Positions 9,778 through 17,997 of a DNA stretch of 62,001 bases are shown one piece after another (the first letter of the stretch is position 1; each line of letters starts with the position of its first letter). The stretch comes from DAINRZ01 sp964634885. Its GTDB lineage: Bacteria > Bacteroidota > Ignavibacteria > Kapaibacteriales > UBA2268. The position numbers and the translations under genes are program-made. The notes under the pieces were generated by a model that was given only the letters and a program-made list of their open reading frames with translations, was not told where the DNA came from and made no database searches. The stretch spans positions 1 to 62,001 of the forward strand of contig CAZWLN010000024.1 of the NCBI GenBank assembly GCA_964634885.1, read 5' to 3'.

Positions 9778-10147
9778 ACATTCGTCATTCGTCATTCGTA
9801 ATTCGTAAATGGCTACGCCGGTCTCGCTGCGCCCGGCTCAGCATTCTTAATTCATAATATAGCATTTATCATTCGTAATTCGTAATTGGCTCCGCCGGTC
9901 TCGCTGCGCNNNNNNNNNNNNNNNNNNNNNNNNNNNNNNNNNNNNNNNNNNNNNNNNNNNNNNNNNNNNNNNNNNNNNNNNNNNNNNNNNNNNNNNNNNN
10001 NNNNNNNNNCCGGCTCAGCATTCTTAATTCATAATTTAGCATTTATCATTCGTAATTCGTAATTGGCTCCGCCGGTCTCGCTGCGCCCGGCTCAGCATTC
10101 TTAATTCATAATTTAGCATTTATCATTCGTAATTCGTAATTCGTAAT
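9778..10147. repeat. 77-bp tandem repeats interrupted by a scaffold gap
   Basis: A unit of about 77 bp starts at 9811 and 9888 and again at 10065, with another partial unit at 10010-10064. Each contains GCCGGTCTCGCTGCGCCCGG followed by AT-rich TTAATTCATAATT and ATTCGTAATTCGTAATT. Because of the gap, the true copy number is unknown. Confidence 0.85.
9910..10009. other. Assembly gap (100 N) inside the tandem repeat
   Basis: Exactly 100 undetermined bases lie inside the 77-bp tandem array. The round number indicates a scaffold placeholder, not a measured length. Confidence 0.98.
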
Positions 10148-10193
10148 TATCTGCACTCCTTATCCAAGGCGGGGGAAAAGACTCACTGTCTGC

Positions 10194-10488
10194 GACCGGC
10201 CACTGACAACTGACCACCAGCCACTAATCACTGACCACCAGCCACTAATCACTGAGCACTGACCACCAGCCACTAATCACTGACCACCGACCACCAATCA
10301 CCAGCCACTGACCACTAATCACCAATCACCGGCCACTAATCACCGACCACCAATCACCAGCCACTAATCACCGACCACCAATCACCAGCCACTAATCACC
10401 GAACACCAGCCACCAATCACCAGCCACTGATCACCAATCACCAGCCACCAATCACCAGCCACCAACCACCAGCCACCAGCCACCACTC
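10194..10488. repeat. Degenerate tandem repeat (CCACCAGCCACTAATCA type)
   Basis: About 300 bp consist of short degenerate units such as CACCAGCCACTAATCACCGA. It ends 16 bases before the stop codon of the receiver-kinase gene. It is the opposite-strand version of the block at 5571-5660. Confidence 0.85.
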
Positions 10489-10503
10489 CCAAACCGTTCC
10501 GCT

Positions 10504-11604
10504 TCAGAACTCCAGGAGCGGGAACTTCATCTCGATGAGGGTGTATTCTCCATATTCGCTGCTGATCTTCAGGGTGCCGCCGTGCAGCTCGGTTAAACGC
10601 CGGGCAATTATCAGCCCCAGGCCCGATCCCTGTTGTTCATAGATCTTGCGTTCAAACTGGATATAGGCGCCGATGCCGGCTATCTCCTCGGGAGTCATGC
10701 CCCTGCCATGGTCTTTGATGGAAACATAGTAGAATTCTTCATCTTTTGTAGCGTCAATCTCTATCTTTGATCCCGGAGAGGAGAACTTGAAAGCATTGCT
10801 TACCATCTCCTCGATGATTTTCATGAAATAGAGTTCCGAGACGGCAATCATTGCTTCGTCGATGTTCGCTTCGACGTCGGCCTGTCTGCCGGTCTTTTCG
10901 GACTCATACCTGATGACGGAATTGATGATTACTTCAGGCGCTACGGTCCTGGCTTTTCGCAGCTTCTCAACTTCGGAGCTGTTGGAAGCGATGATTTCCA
11001 GGTTTGCATAGAGCAGGTAGTTCTCGACGAGGGTATTGAGCCTCTTTACAGAGGACTTAATATTGCCGAGCATATCCTTCACTTCGCCGGGTTTCATCCT
11101 TTCGATGTTCGTCATCAGCAGGTCGGTGTAACCCATGATGACGCTGAGAGGGGTCCTGATCTCGTGAGGCAGGTTCTGGCGGATGCTTGTACGGAGGCTT
11201 TCGAATTTCTGATCGTATTTCTCACGGCTGATGTCCCGTTTCTTCAACCTCGTTTCAACGGCGTTGAGCAGCTCGTCGATGTCGAAAGGCTTGGTGATGA
11301 AATCGTCGGCGCCGAGGTTCATGCCTTCCCTGATGTCCGACTTGTCGCTTTTGGCAGACAGGAACAGGAAAGGTATGTCTGCCGTTTCTTTAACCTGTTG
11401 TAACTGCAGCAGGAATTCGAAGCCGTCAACCTCGGGCATCATTATGTCCGAGATGATCAGGTCCGGAAGGTACTGCAGGGCAATTTTGAGGGCCTGCCTG
11501 CCGTCCGAGGCCGAAAGGGCTTCATAGTCGCTCAGTTCGAGGGTACGTATGATGTCTTTCCTGATTATATCTTCATCTTCAACTATCAGTATTCGCTTTT
11601 TCAT
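10504..11604 (-). CDS. Receiver-histidine kinase hybrid (REC-HisKA-HATPase)
   Basis: The 366-residue protein has an N-terminal receiver domain with the acidic pair in VEDED, the phospho-acceptor Asp53 (ISDIMMP) and the conserved Lys105 (TKPF). A kinase core follows, with an H box around His147 (LPHEIRTP), an N box (MVSNAFKFSSP), DHGRGM and GSGLGL. There is no membrane segment, so it is cytoplasmic. It is the last gene of a minus-strand run and starts one base after the upstream kinase stop. It is therefore likely to take phosphate from that kinase and pass the signal on. Confidence 0.9.
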   Translation of the reverse strand: MKKRILIVEDEDIIRKDIIRTLELSDYEALSASDGRQALKIALQYLPDLIISDIMMPEVDGFEFLLQLQQVKETADIPFLFLSAKSDKSDIREGMNLGADDFITKPFDIDELLNAVETRLKKRDISREKYDQKFESLRTSIRQNLPHEIRTPLSVIMGYTDLLMTNIERMKPGEVKDMLGNIKSSVKRLNTLVENYLLYANLEIIASNSSEVEKLRKARTVAPEVIINSVIRYESEKTGRQADVEANIDEAMIAVSELYFMKIIEEMVSNAFKFSSPGSKIEIDATKDEEFYYVSIKDHGRGMTPEEIAGIGAYIQFERKIYEQQGSGLGLIIARRLTELHGGTLKISSEYGEYTLIEMKFPLLEF

Positions 11605-11605
11605 T

Positions 11606-13381
11606 TCAGTCCCGGAGGTTTATCAGATTGGGTATTGTAACTTTGATCGTTGTTCCGGAGTTCACTTTACTCGTCAGTTCAATCTTGCCGCCCTGAAGTT
11701 TGACGGACCTAATGATGACGGACATACCGAGGCCGGTGCCTGAAACGGCTCCTGTGTTCCTGGCACGGTAGAACAACTCGAAAATTTTCTCCTGCTCTTC
11801 GGCAGGTATGCCGATGCCATAGTCCTTAATGGTAAAGACGGACCTGTCTCTGTGGCATTCGAGCATAAAATCTATTGTTGTGTTCTCATCGGAGAACTTA
11901 ATGGCGTTGGAAAGCAGGTTGAACAGGATATGGCGGAGCAGTTTAATATCCACGTATGTGGTATTGTCATCCGAGGCAGTGGTAAAGTTGACGTTGCGTC
12001 TGATGTTCAGGCCGAGCTGCAGGTCGTTGATGATGTTAAGGCAGTACTCCTTCAGGTCCACCTGCCGGGGATTGAGAGAAACAGTACCGGAATCGGTCTT
12101 GCCGATGAACAGGACGTTTTCGAGTATGTCCGACATCGTATCGACGGTAACGAGGATACGTTTGATCTTCTCGGTCTTTTCGTCGTCCGAGAGCTTTTCC
12201 TTGAATTTGTCGATCATCTGGGCAGCAGACCTGATGATGGTCATCGGTGTACGGAATTCGTGCGACACTAAGGAGATGAACCTTGTTTTCAGGTCTCCGA
12301 CTTCCTTTTCGTTTTCGAGCAGGCGGCGCAGTTCTTTTTCAGCTTTTTCCCTCTCGGAGACTTCTTCTTTCAGCTTGTGAACGAGGAGTTGGAGGTCGAT
12401 GGTTCTTTCCTGGACTTTCAGTTCGAGCAGTTCGTTTGCTTTTTTCAACGCCAGTTCGCTGTTCTTCCTGTCGGTAATGTCGAGAAAACTCTCAATGCGG
12501 AATCTCTGGTTGCCGAGGTATATGTTAGCGACATTGCGCAGGACGGGAATCGACAGGCCGTTGTGCCTTTTCAGTACCGATTCGAAGTTGCCTTTTTTCC
12601 TGGAAGTACCGTAGTCGTCAATGTCTGCCGGTGGCAGGAAGTCAGTGTAAAACTGGCCGATCATGTCTTCCTGCTTCAAACCGATGATCTGGCTGGCAAT
12701 GGGGTTGGTGTTCATTATCTTGCCGGTATCGGCTTCGACAAGCAGAATGCCGGTCTGAATGGTATTGAGTATTGTCTGCAGTTCGCGCTTGCTTTGGGCC
12801 AGGCTCATGGTCCTGGCAGCAACTTTTTGCTCCAGCAGCGATTGAGTCTTGTTCAGGTTCTGGAAGAAGAGGCTGTTTTCGATGACAGTAGCAAAGAGGC
12901 TTGTCAGGATCGACGACATTTTGTACAGGTTGTCGATTGACATCTGTGCGGTTTTTGTCTTTGCCTCCGGAATGGATTCGAGTGTAAGCATCAGAAGCCC
13001 GACAACGCCGCTGTTTGAAGTGATGAGCGGGAAAATGATGCAGTCCTGTCCGACGGCTTCATCTTTCGGGTATATTACTTTCTGGCCCGATTCGAGTGTA
13101 CTGCCGATGATGCCTTTGTCGATGAATTTATTGAAGAAGCTTACGTTCTCAGACGAAAAGATGCCGGGTTCGGTCCTGCTGTGTTCGAATTCGAAGGTAA
13201 GGTCGTTAAGCAGGAACAGGGATACGGAAATCGAATAGGGGAATTTAAGGAAGACAAGCAGCCCCTGAGCAACCACATCTCCAATGTGGTCTGAGTTCTT
13301 GCGCTGGAAGGTATAATTTTCTATTGAATCAACGAAATCAAGGAATAGTTTATTAATATTTTGTTGAGTGCTGCTTTTCAT
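11606..13381 (-). CDS. Cytoplasmic GAF-PAS sensor histidine kinase
   Basis: The 591-residue protein has no signal peptide or membrane segment. A GAF-like domain occupies about 20-185, a PAS domain about 200-310 (TGILLVEADTGKIMNTNP), and a long coiled coil about 315-375. HisKA follows with VSHEFRTPM, then HATPase with NLLSNAIKFSDE, DYGIGIP and GTGLGMSV. It lies 6 bases after the HDOD gene and one base before the receiver-kinase gene, so the three are almost certainly co-transcribed. The signal it senses is unknown. Confidence 0.9.
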   Translation of the reverse strand: MKSSTQQNINKLFLDFVDSIENYTFQRKNSDHIGDVVAQGLLVFLKFPYSISVSLFLLNDLTFEFEHSRTEPGIFSSENVSFFNKFIDKGIIGSTLESGQKVIYPKDEAVGQDCIIFPLITSNSGVVGLLMLTLESIPEAKTKTAQMSIDNLYKMSSILTSLFATVIENSLFFQNLNKTQSLLEQKVAARTMSLAQSKRELQTILNTIQTGILLVEADTGKIMNTNPIASQIIGLKQEDMIGQFYTDFLPPADIDDYGTSRKKGNFESVLKRHNGLSIPVLRNVANIYLGNQRFRIESFLDITDRKNSELALKKANELLELKVQERTIDLQLLVHKLKEEVSEREKAEKELRRLLENEKEVGDLKTRFISLVSHEFRTPMTIIRSAAQMIDKFKEKLSDDEKTEKIKRILVTVDTMSDILENVLFIGKTDSGTVSLNPRQVDLKEYCLNIINDLQLGLNIRRNVNFTTASDDNTTYVDIKLLRHILFNLLSNAIKFSDENTTIDFMLECHRDRSVFTIKDYGIGIPAEEQEKIFELFYRARNTGAVSGTGLGMSVIIRSVKLQGGKIELTSKVNSGTTIKVTIPNLINLRD

Positions 13382-13387
13382 AATACT

Positions 13388-14236
13388 TTATGAAATTGCA
13401 AATATTGTTAAAGACGTCTCATAGTCAGCAATAATACGGTTAAGGTTTTTAGTAAAGAAATCGTCAGGCAGTTTCATGGCTTTCCAGACAGTGAAATTGG
13501 GTTCCGGCACCAGTTCGTCGCCGGCTTCACCGAATTCGAGCATTCTCGAAACAACGTTGGCAATGTGAACGCTGGCCGGAAGGAATTTCACTTCGCCGTC
13601 AACGATGCCTGAGTAGTGGTGCTTGATGGCATTCCTGAGAGGAGCGGGCAGTTTCCATTTTTCTGCAATAAGCTCGCCGGCGATGGTGTGGGTGATGCCC
13701 AGAGTCTCGGCTTCAGCGTCTTTGATGGATATGTGTTTCTCCTGGCAGTATTGCAGTGTCTTCTCGTATTCGTTACGCAGGTCCTTGATGAACAGGAGTT
13801 TGCCAATGTCGTGCAGGATGCCTGCCAGGAAGTAATTCTCAAGGTTCTTGACTCCGAGTTCCTTGCCGATTATCTTTGTAATGACACCAACGGCAATGGA
13901 GTGTTTCCAGAGTTCCACAGGGTTGTAGTTGACGGAGAGTTTTGTGTTCTTGAAAATATCGATTATCGAGATGGCAATAATCAGGTTTCTGACTTCTTCG
14001 AAACCAATGTGGAAGATGGCCTGGGATATGGTGTCGATCTTACCCCTGAAGCCATAGAGCGGCGAATTGGCCGTTTTAAGTACTTTGCTTGCTGCCGACT
14101 GGTCGCGCATGATTACCGCTGCAGCGTCCTGCGAAGTGGAGCGTGGATTCGCCATCACGTCTGTCAGGGCCGTGTAAACTGTCGGTAATGTAGGGAAGTC
14201 CTCTACGCTTTTTAAAATCCTGCTAATTATGTCCAC
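13388..14236 (-). CDS. HDOD domain signalling protein
   Basis: The 282-residue protein matches the HDOD family (catalytically inactive relatives of HD phosphohydrolases). It has an N-terminal LPTLP-like segment (FPTLPTVYTAL), then DQSAASKVLKTANSPLYG and a central HDIGKLLF region. The HD here is followed by features of a normal HD domain (GILHDIGK, HHYSG), so residual metal binding is possible. Such proteins are usually signalling adaptors in the cytoplasm. Its start overlaps the upstream gene by 14 bases, which indicates translational coupling. Confidence 0.88.
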   Translation of the reverse strand: MDIISRILKSVEDFPTLPTVYTALTDVMANPRSTSQDAAAVIMRDQSAASKVLKTANSPLYGFRGKIDTISQAIFHIGFEEVRNLIIAISIIDIFKNTKLSVNYNPVELWKHSIAVGVITKIIGKELGVKNLENYFLAGILHDIGKLLFIKDLRNEYEKTLQYCQEKHISIKDAEAETLGITHTIAGELIAEKWKLPAPLRNAIKHHYSGIVDGEVKFLPASVHIANVVSRMLEFGEAGDELVPEPNFTVWKAMKLPDDFFTKNLNRIIADYETSLTIFAIS

Positions 14237-14573
14237 TTACATCCTTTTGCTTCTTCTTTAGAATATTTTTAGCTGTCTGAAGTATTCCTACCTGGTACAG
14301 GTTATTCTCTATGGCATTGCGGGGTTCCCAGGACATACGTTTACTCAGCCTGTCAACTGCAAGAGAGCGCAATTCCTCGCTGATTTCAACTTCTTCGTCG
14401 CTGTCGTCCGATTTAATGCAAATAGCTTTTATATTCCAGGTCTTAAGAATATTCTTGTGTTTATCCTGAAGGATAACACCGGGAGATATGAGAACCTGGC
14501 CGAAGTTGTTAAGGATGGGCTCGGCGACAATCATACCTTCCTGTATTTGTTCAGTTGTTACTACATTTGACAT
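14223..14573 (-). CDS. Small HD-GYP N-terminal-like domain protein
   Basis: The 116-residue product contains the pattern EGMIVAEPILNNFGQVLISPG followed by LQDKHKNILKTWNIKAICI, split here for brevity. This resembles the domain found in front of HD-GYP and HDOD modules. A basic tail follows. It overlaps the HDOD gene by 14 bases, so the two may form the two halves of what is one chain elsewhere (inference). It is cytoplasmic. Confidence 0.7.
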   Translation of the reverse strand: MSNVVTTEQIQEGMIVAEPILNNFGQVLISPGVILQDKHKNILKTWNIKAICIKSDDSDEEVEISEELRSLAVDRLSKRMSWEPRNAIENNLYQVGILQTAKNILKKKQKDVSGHN

Positions 14574-14653
14574 AATAAATCTATCTATTATTTATTAAAT
14601 TTTTTTTCATCAATATATAAAAATAATAAACAAAATCAATCGAAAAAAGTGAA

Positions 14654-15424
14654 TCAGTTACTAAAAAATGATTTTATTTTTTCGATGGTTTCAAAACTTG
14701 TAAAATTGAACTCCAAAGGGGTAACAGATACATAGCCGTCGTTCATTGCCTGGTCGTCGCTTTCCGGATCGCAATCCTTCCGGTCGAAGCTGCCGGCAAA
14801 CCAGTAATAGGTCCTGCCGAAGGGGTCGGTCCTGGCTTCGTATTTGTCTTTCCAGACATTGTTGCTTTGCCGCGTAATTTTCACGCCTTTTATGTCGTCC
14901 AAACCCAGGGACGGTACGTTTACGTTTAGCATTACACCGTCGGGAAGGCCCTCTGAAAGTACCTTTTCCGCAATCGTTCTCGTATAGTGTACTGCCGCGG
15001 CCATGTCCGTTTCGTAGTCATGGGAAGCGACCGAAGAAGCAATCGACGGTATGCCGAACAGTGTTCCTTCGGCTGCGCCTGCGACAGTACCGGAGTACAG
15101 GATATTAATTGCTGTGTTTTCGCCGTGGTTGATACCTGAGATAAGCAGGTCCGGCCTGAAATCGAGCAGTGTGGTAAGCGCGAGCTTGACACAGTCTGCC
15201 GGTGTGCCGGTAATGGCGTAGCGGCGGCAGAAGCCGTTCTGCCTGTTTTCATAGACCCTGAGGGGATTGGAAATGTTCAGGGCGCTGCTTACTGCGCTTT
15301 TCTGCCTTTCGGGAGCGGCAATGTATATGTCCGCCAGGTCTTTCAAGGATTCGGCGAGGGCATTCAGTCCGGGGGCGTCGATGCCGTCGTCGTTTGTAAG
15401 CAGTATTCTCAGCTTTTGGTCCAT
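14654..15424 (-). CDS. surE: 5'/3'-nucleotidase SurE
   Basis: The 256-residue protein is the usual SurE length. It carries the metal-binding TNDDG near residue 10-14, the ISGINHGENT loop and YSGTVAGAAEG, which are signatures of the SurE nucleotidase family (nucleoside monophosphate hydrolysis in the cytoplasm). It follows rseP by 3 bases in the rng-dxr-rseP-surE run and lies 80 bases before the small signalling gene. AAGG 9 bases upstream supports the start. Confidence 0.95.
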   Translation of the reverse strand: MDQKLRILLTNDDGIDAPGLNALAESLKDLADIYIAAPERQKSAVSSALNISNPLRVYENRQNGFCRRYAITGTPADCVKLALTTLLDFRPDLLISGINHGENTAINILYSGTVAGAAEGTLFGIPSIASSVASHDYETDMAAAVHYTRTIAEKVLSEGLPDGVMLNVNVPSLGLDDIKGVKITRQSNNVWKDKYEARTDPFGRTYYWFAGSFDRKDCDPESDDQAMNDGYVSVTPLEFNFTSFETIEKIKSFFSN

Positions 15425-15427
15425 TGT

Positions 15428-16804
15428 TTACAACCTTGTGAAATCGTTATATATGATATATGCCATCAGCAGCATCAGTATTACCATACCTACCTGCTGG
15501 AAAGCCATTTTTATCTTTACCGAGACTTCTCTTCGTATTATGCCTTCGATGATGATGAACACAAGGTGGCCACCGTCTAAGGCAGGGAAGGGTAATATGT
15601 TGATCAGGGCGAGCGTTACCGACAGTATTGCCAGGAACCGCAGGAAGCTGTCCATGCCCATTTCTGCCTGGCGTCCTGCCTGCTGTGCAATGACCAGCGG
15701 GCCGCCGAGGCTCTTCTTGAATGAGAGGTTGCCTTTGACAATTTGTGATATAGTTCCGACAAACAGGTCGATGTTCCTGACCGACTCGTCCCAGCCATAA
15801 ACGGCGGATTCTGCAAGTCCGAATTCCTTAATGTCAAAGGGCCCGTTGTAGAATTCGTAGAGGCCTACGCCGATGGTGCCGTCCGCATTGGTAAGTATGG
15901 AGTCTCCCATGATGAGGCCGCCGCGTTTCCAGATGACAGATACTAATGCCTTTTTGTTGGATTTCAGTATCTCCTGCATCTCGACTGCCGTGTTGATTAT
16001 CTCATCGTTGATGGAAAGTATTGTGTCATTTTCCTTGATGCCTGCTTTGCCGGCGGGGCCGATGGATTCGACGGATGTGATGAATACATTGATGTTGGCG
16101 GGGAAGATGCCTATGTTTTTCTCGTTGCCGAGTGTCTGTACCAGGGTGTCGCCGGGAATTGTCAGGCTGACAGGCTGTCCGTCTCTCTGAACGCCGATGT
16201 TCCTGGTGGCTCCGAGTTCTTCGAGCATCAGCAGTTCTTTCATCTGTATCCAGTCGGTTACTTTTTGGCCGTTAACGGTTAGAATCTGGTCGTTGGACCT
16301 GAAGCCGTACCTTTCGGCAAGAGAGTTCTTCTGGACATAGCCGACGGTTGTAGTGAGATAGCGTTCCTGTCCCCAGAAATACTGTATGCTGGCGAAGAGC
16401 GCCACAGCGAGAAGGAAATTCATAATCACACCGGCGGTAATCATGAACATCTGCTGCCATGTCTTCTTTGACCTGAATTCGTAGGGTTTTGGTTCGGACT
16501 GGGCGTAATCGGAGTCCATGCTTTCGTCAACCATGCCGACGATACGTACATAGCCGCCAAGAGGCAGCAGGGACAGCCTGTAGTCCGTATGGCCGTTCCC
16601 ATCCCAGTCTTTGGGCAGCTTGCCGAAGGTGAAACCGTTGATCTTGTTCCAGCCGAACAACCTGAAACCCATCCCCACTGAAAAAGTGTCAACCCTGGTT
16701 TTCGTTAACCTGGCTGCGATGAAATGGCCGAACTCGTGTACGAGTATCAGTACACCAAGAGCAATCACAAAGTAGAATAGTGTGCTTAAAAAATCCATTG
16801 TCAA
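15428..16804 (-). CDS. rseP: RIP metalloprotease RseP (site-2 protease family)
   Basis: The 458-residue membrane protein has the zinc motif HEFGH at residues 23-27 in the first membrane segment. Two PDZ-like domains follow (around GYVQKNSLAERYGFRSNDQI and GPAGKAGIKENDTILSIND), and the second catalytic site NILPFPALDGGHL lies near the C terminus with the last membrane helices. The family cleaves anti-sigma factors and signal peptide remnants inside the inner membrane. A possible client is the anti-sigma-like protein at 43780-45456 (inference only). It is 29 bases downstream of dxr. Confidence 0.95.
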   Translation of the reverse strand: MTMDFLSTLFYFVIALGVLILVHEFGHFIAARLTKTRVDTFSVGMGFRLFGWNKINGFTFGKLPKDWDGNGHTDYRLSLLPLGGYVRIVGMVDESMDSDYAQSEPKPYEFRSKKTWQQMFMITAGVIMNFLLAVALFASIQYFWGQERYLTTTVGYVQKNSLAERYGFRSNDQILTVNGQKVTDWIQMKELLMLEELGATRNIGVQRDGQPVSLTIPGDTLVQTLGNEKNIGIFPANINVFITSVESIGPAGKAGIKENDTILSINDEIINTAVEMQEILKSNKKALVSVIWKRGGLIMGDSILTNADGTIGVGLYEFYNGPFDIKEFGLAESAVYGWDESVRNIDLFVGTISQIVKGNLSFKKSLGGPLVIAQQAGRQAEMGMDSFLRFLAILSVTLALINILPFPALDGGHLVFIIIEGIIRREVSVKIKMAFQQVGMVILMLLMAYIIYNDFTRL

Positions 16805-16833
16805 TTCCTATATTTAATTATTACTATTTTTCA

Positions 16834-17997
16834 TTAGCAGTTATTTATTATATCCCGGCACAGGTCCCTGGCGTTGATGTCGGATTCGATGATCTCGTCG
16901 AGGCCGGGATTGACGGTAAAATGGGACATGTTCATTACTTTTTCGATCGCGAGGGGAATCTTGTCAAAACTGATTGTGTTGTTCAGAAAAGCCGAAACGG
17001 CGATTTCATTGGCTGCGTTCAGTACTGTCGGGGCATTGCCGCCGGTACTCAGCGCTTCGTATGCGAGCTGAAGGCAGCGGTACTTTTCGAAGTCCGGTTT
17101 CAAGAAACTGAGGCTTCCGACGTCGGCAAGCGAAAGCCTGTTGAAATTGCTCCTGAGCCTGTGCGGATAGGAAAAAGCGTATAGAATGGGCAGGTGCATG
17201 TCGGGCAGCCCGAGTTGTGCCTTGACCGAACCGTCGTTGAACTGTACCAGGGAGTGGATGATGCTCTGCGGGTGAATGAGCACTTCGATATTTTTTGCGT
17301 CCACACCAAACAGCCAGTAAGCTTCGATTACTTCGAAGCCCTTGTTCATCATCGTAGCTGAATCGATGGTGATTTTGTTGCCCATCGACCAGTTAGGGTG
17401 GGAGAGGGCCTGTTCAACGGTGATGTTGGGGAACTCGCAGGCAGGTACATTCAGGAAAGGGCCACCGGAAGCCGTCAGGATGAGTTTTTCTATGTTTTCC
17501 TTATCTTCCCCCGCCAGGCACTGCAAAACGGCGCTGTGTTCACTGTCCACGGCAATGATTGCTGTGTTGTTGGCCCTTGCGGCGTCCATTACGATCTTCC
17601 CGGCGCTGACGAGCGTCTCCTTGTTGGCAAGGGCAACCGTCGTACCGCTGTAGATGGCAGTGAGTGTGGGGATTACCCCGCTGAACCCGACAAGGGCTGA
17701 AATTACGAGGTCATTGTCTTTGTCTCCTGCAACTTCGATTATTCCCTCTTCACCGTGGTACAGTTTGCAGTCGAAGCTGTAATTCTTTTTGAATTCCCTG
17801 TAGGCTTTCTCGTCGCGGATGGCAACGCCGAGAGGCTTGTATTTGTTTACCTGAGCGGCAAGAAGCTCAATGTTGGTATTAGCTGTGAGATAGGCTACAC
17901 GGTATTCGGTGTCGGCAGAGTCGAGTACGTCGAGCGACTGAACGCCGATGGAACCGGTAGAACCCAGTATGGTAACGTATTTATCTTTGTCCGCCAT
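16834..17997 (-). CDS. dxr: 1-deoxy-D-xylulose 5-phosphate reductoisomerase
   Basis: The 387-residue enzyme makes 2-C-methyl-D-erythritol 4-phosphate in the non-mevalonate isoprenoid pathway, using NADPH. It has the nucleotide-binding ILGSTGSIGVQSLDV at the N terminus, then NKETLVSAG, the metal site SEHSA, SGGPF and HPNWSMGNKITIDSATM. The start codon overlaps the rng stop as TAATG, so translation is coupled. Pairing of dxr with rseP is common in bacteria. Confidence 0.97.
   Translation of the reverse strand: MADKDKYVTILGSTGSIGVQSLDVLDSADTEYRVAYLTANTNIELLAAQVNKYKPLGVAIRDEKAYREFKKNYSFDCKLYHGEEGIIEVAGDKDNDLVISALVGFSGVIPTLTAIYSGTTVALANKETLVSAGKIVMDAARANNTAIIAVDSEHSAVLQCLAGEDKENIEKLILTASGGPFLNVPACEFPNITVEQALSHPNWSMGNKITIDSATMMNKGFEVIEAYWLFGVDAKNIEVLIHPQSIIHSLVQFNDGSVKAQLGLPDMHLPILYAFSYPHRLRSNFNRLSLADVGSLSFLKPDFEKYRCLQLAYEALSTGGNAPTVLNAANEIAVSAFLNNTISFDKIPLAIEKVMNMSHFTVNPGLDEIIESDINARDLCRDIINNC

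Noticed and set aside
10194..10488. CRISPR array
   Set aside because: The units are short, degenerate and contiguous, without equal spacers or cas genes nearby.
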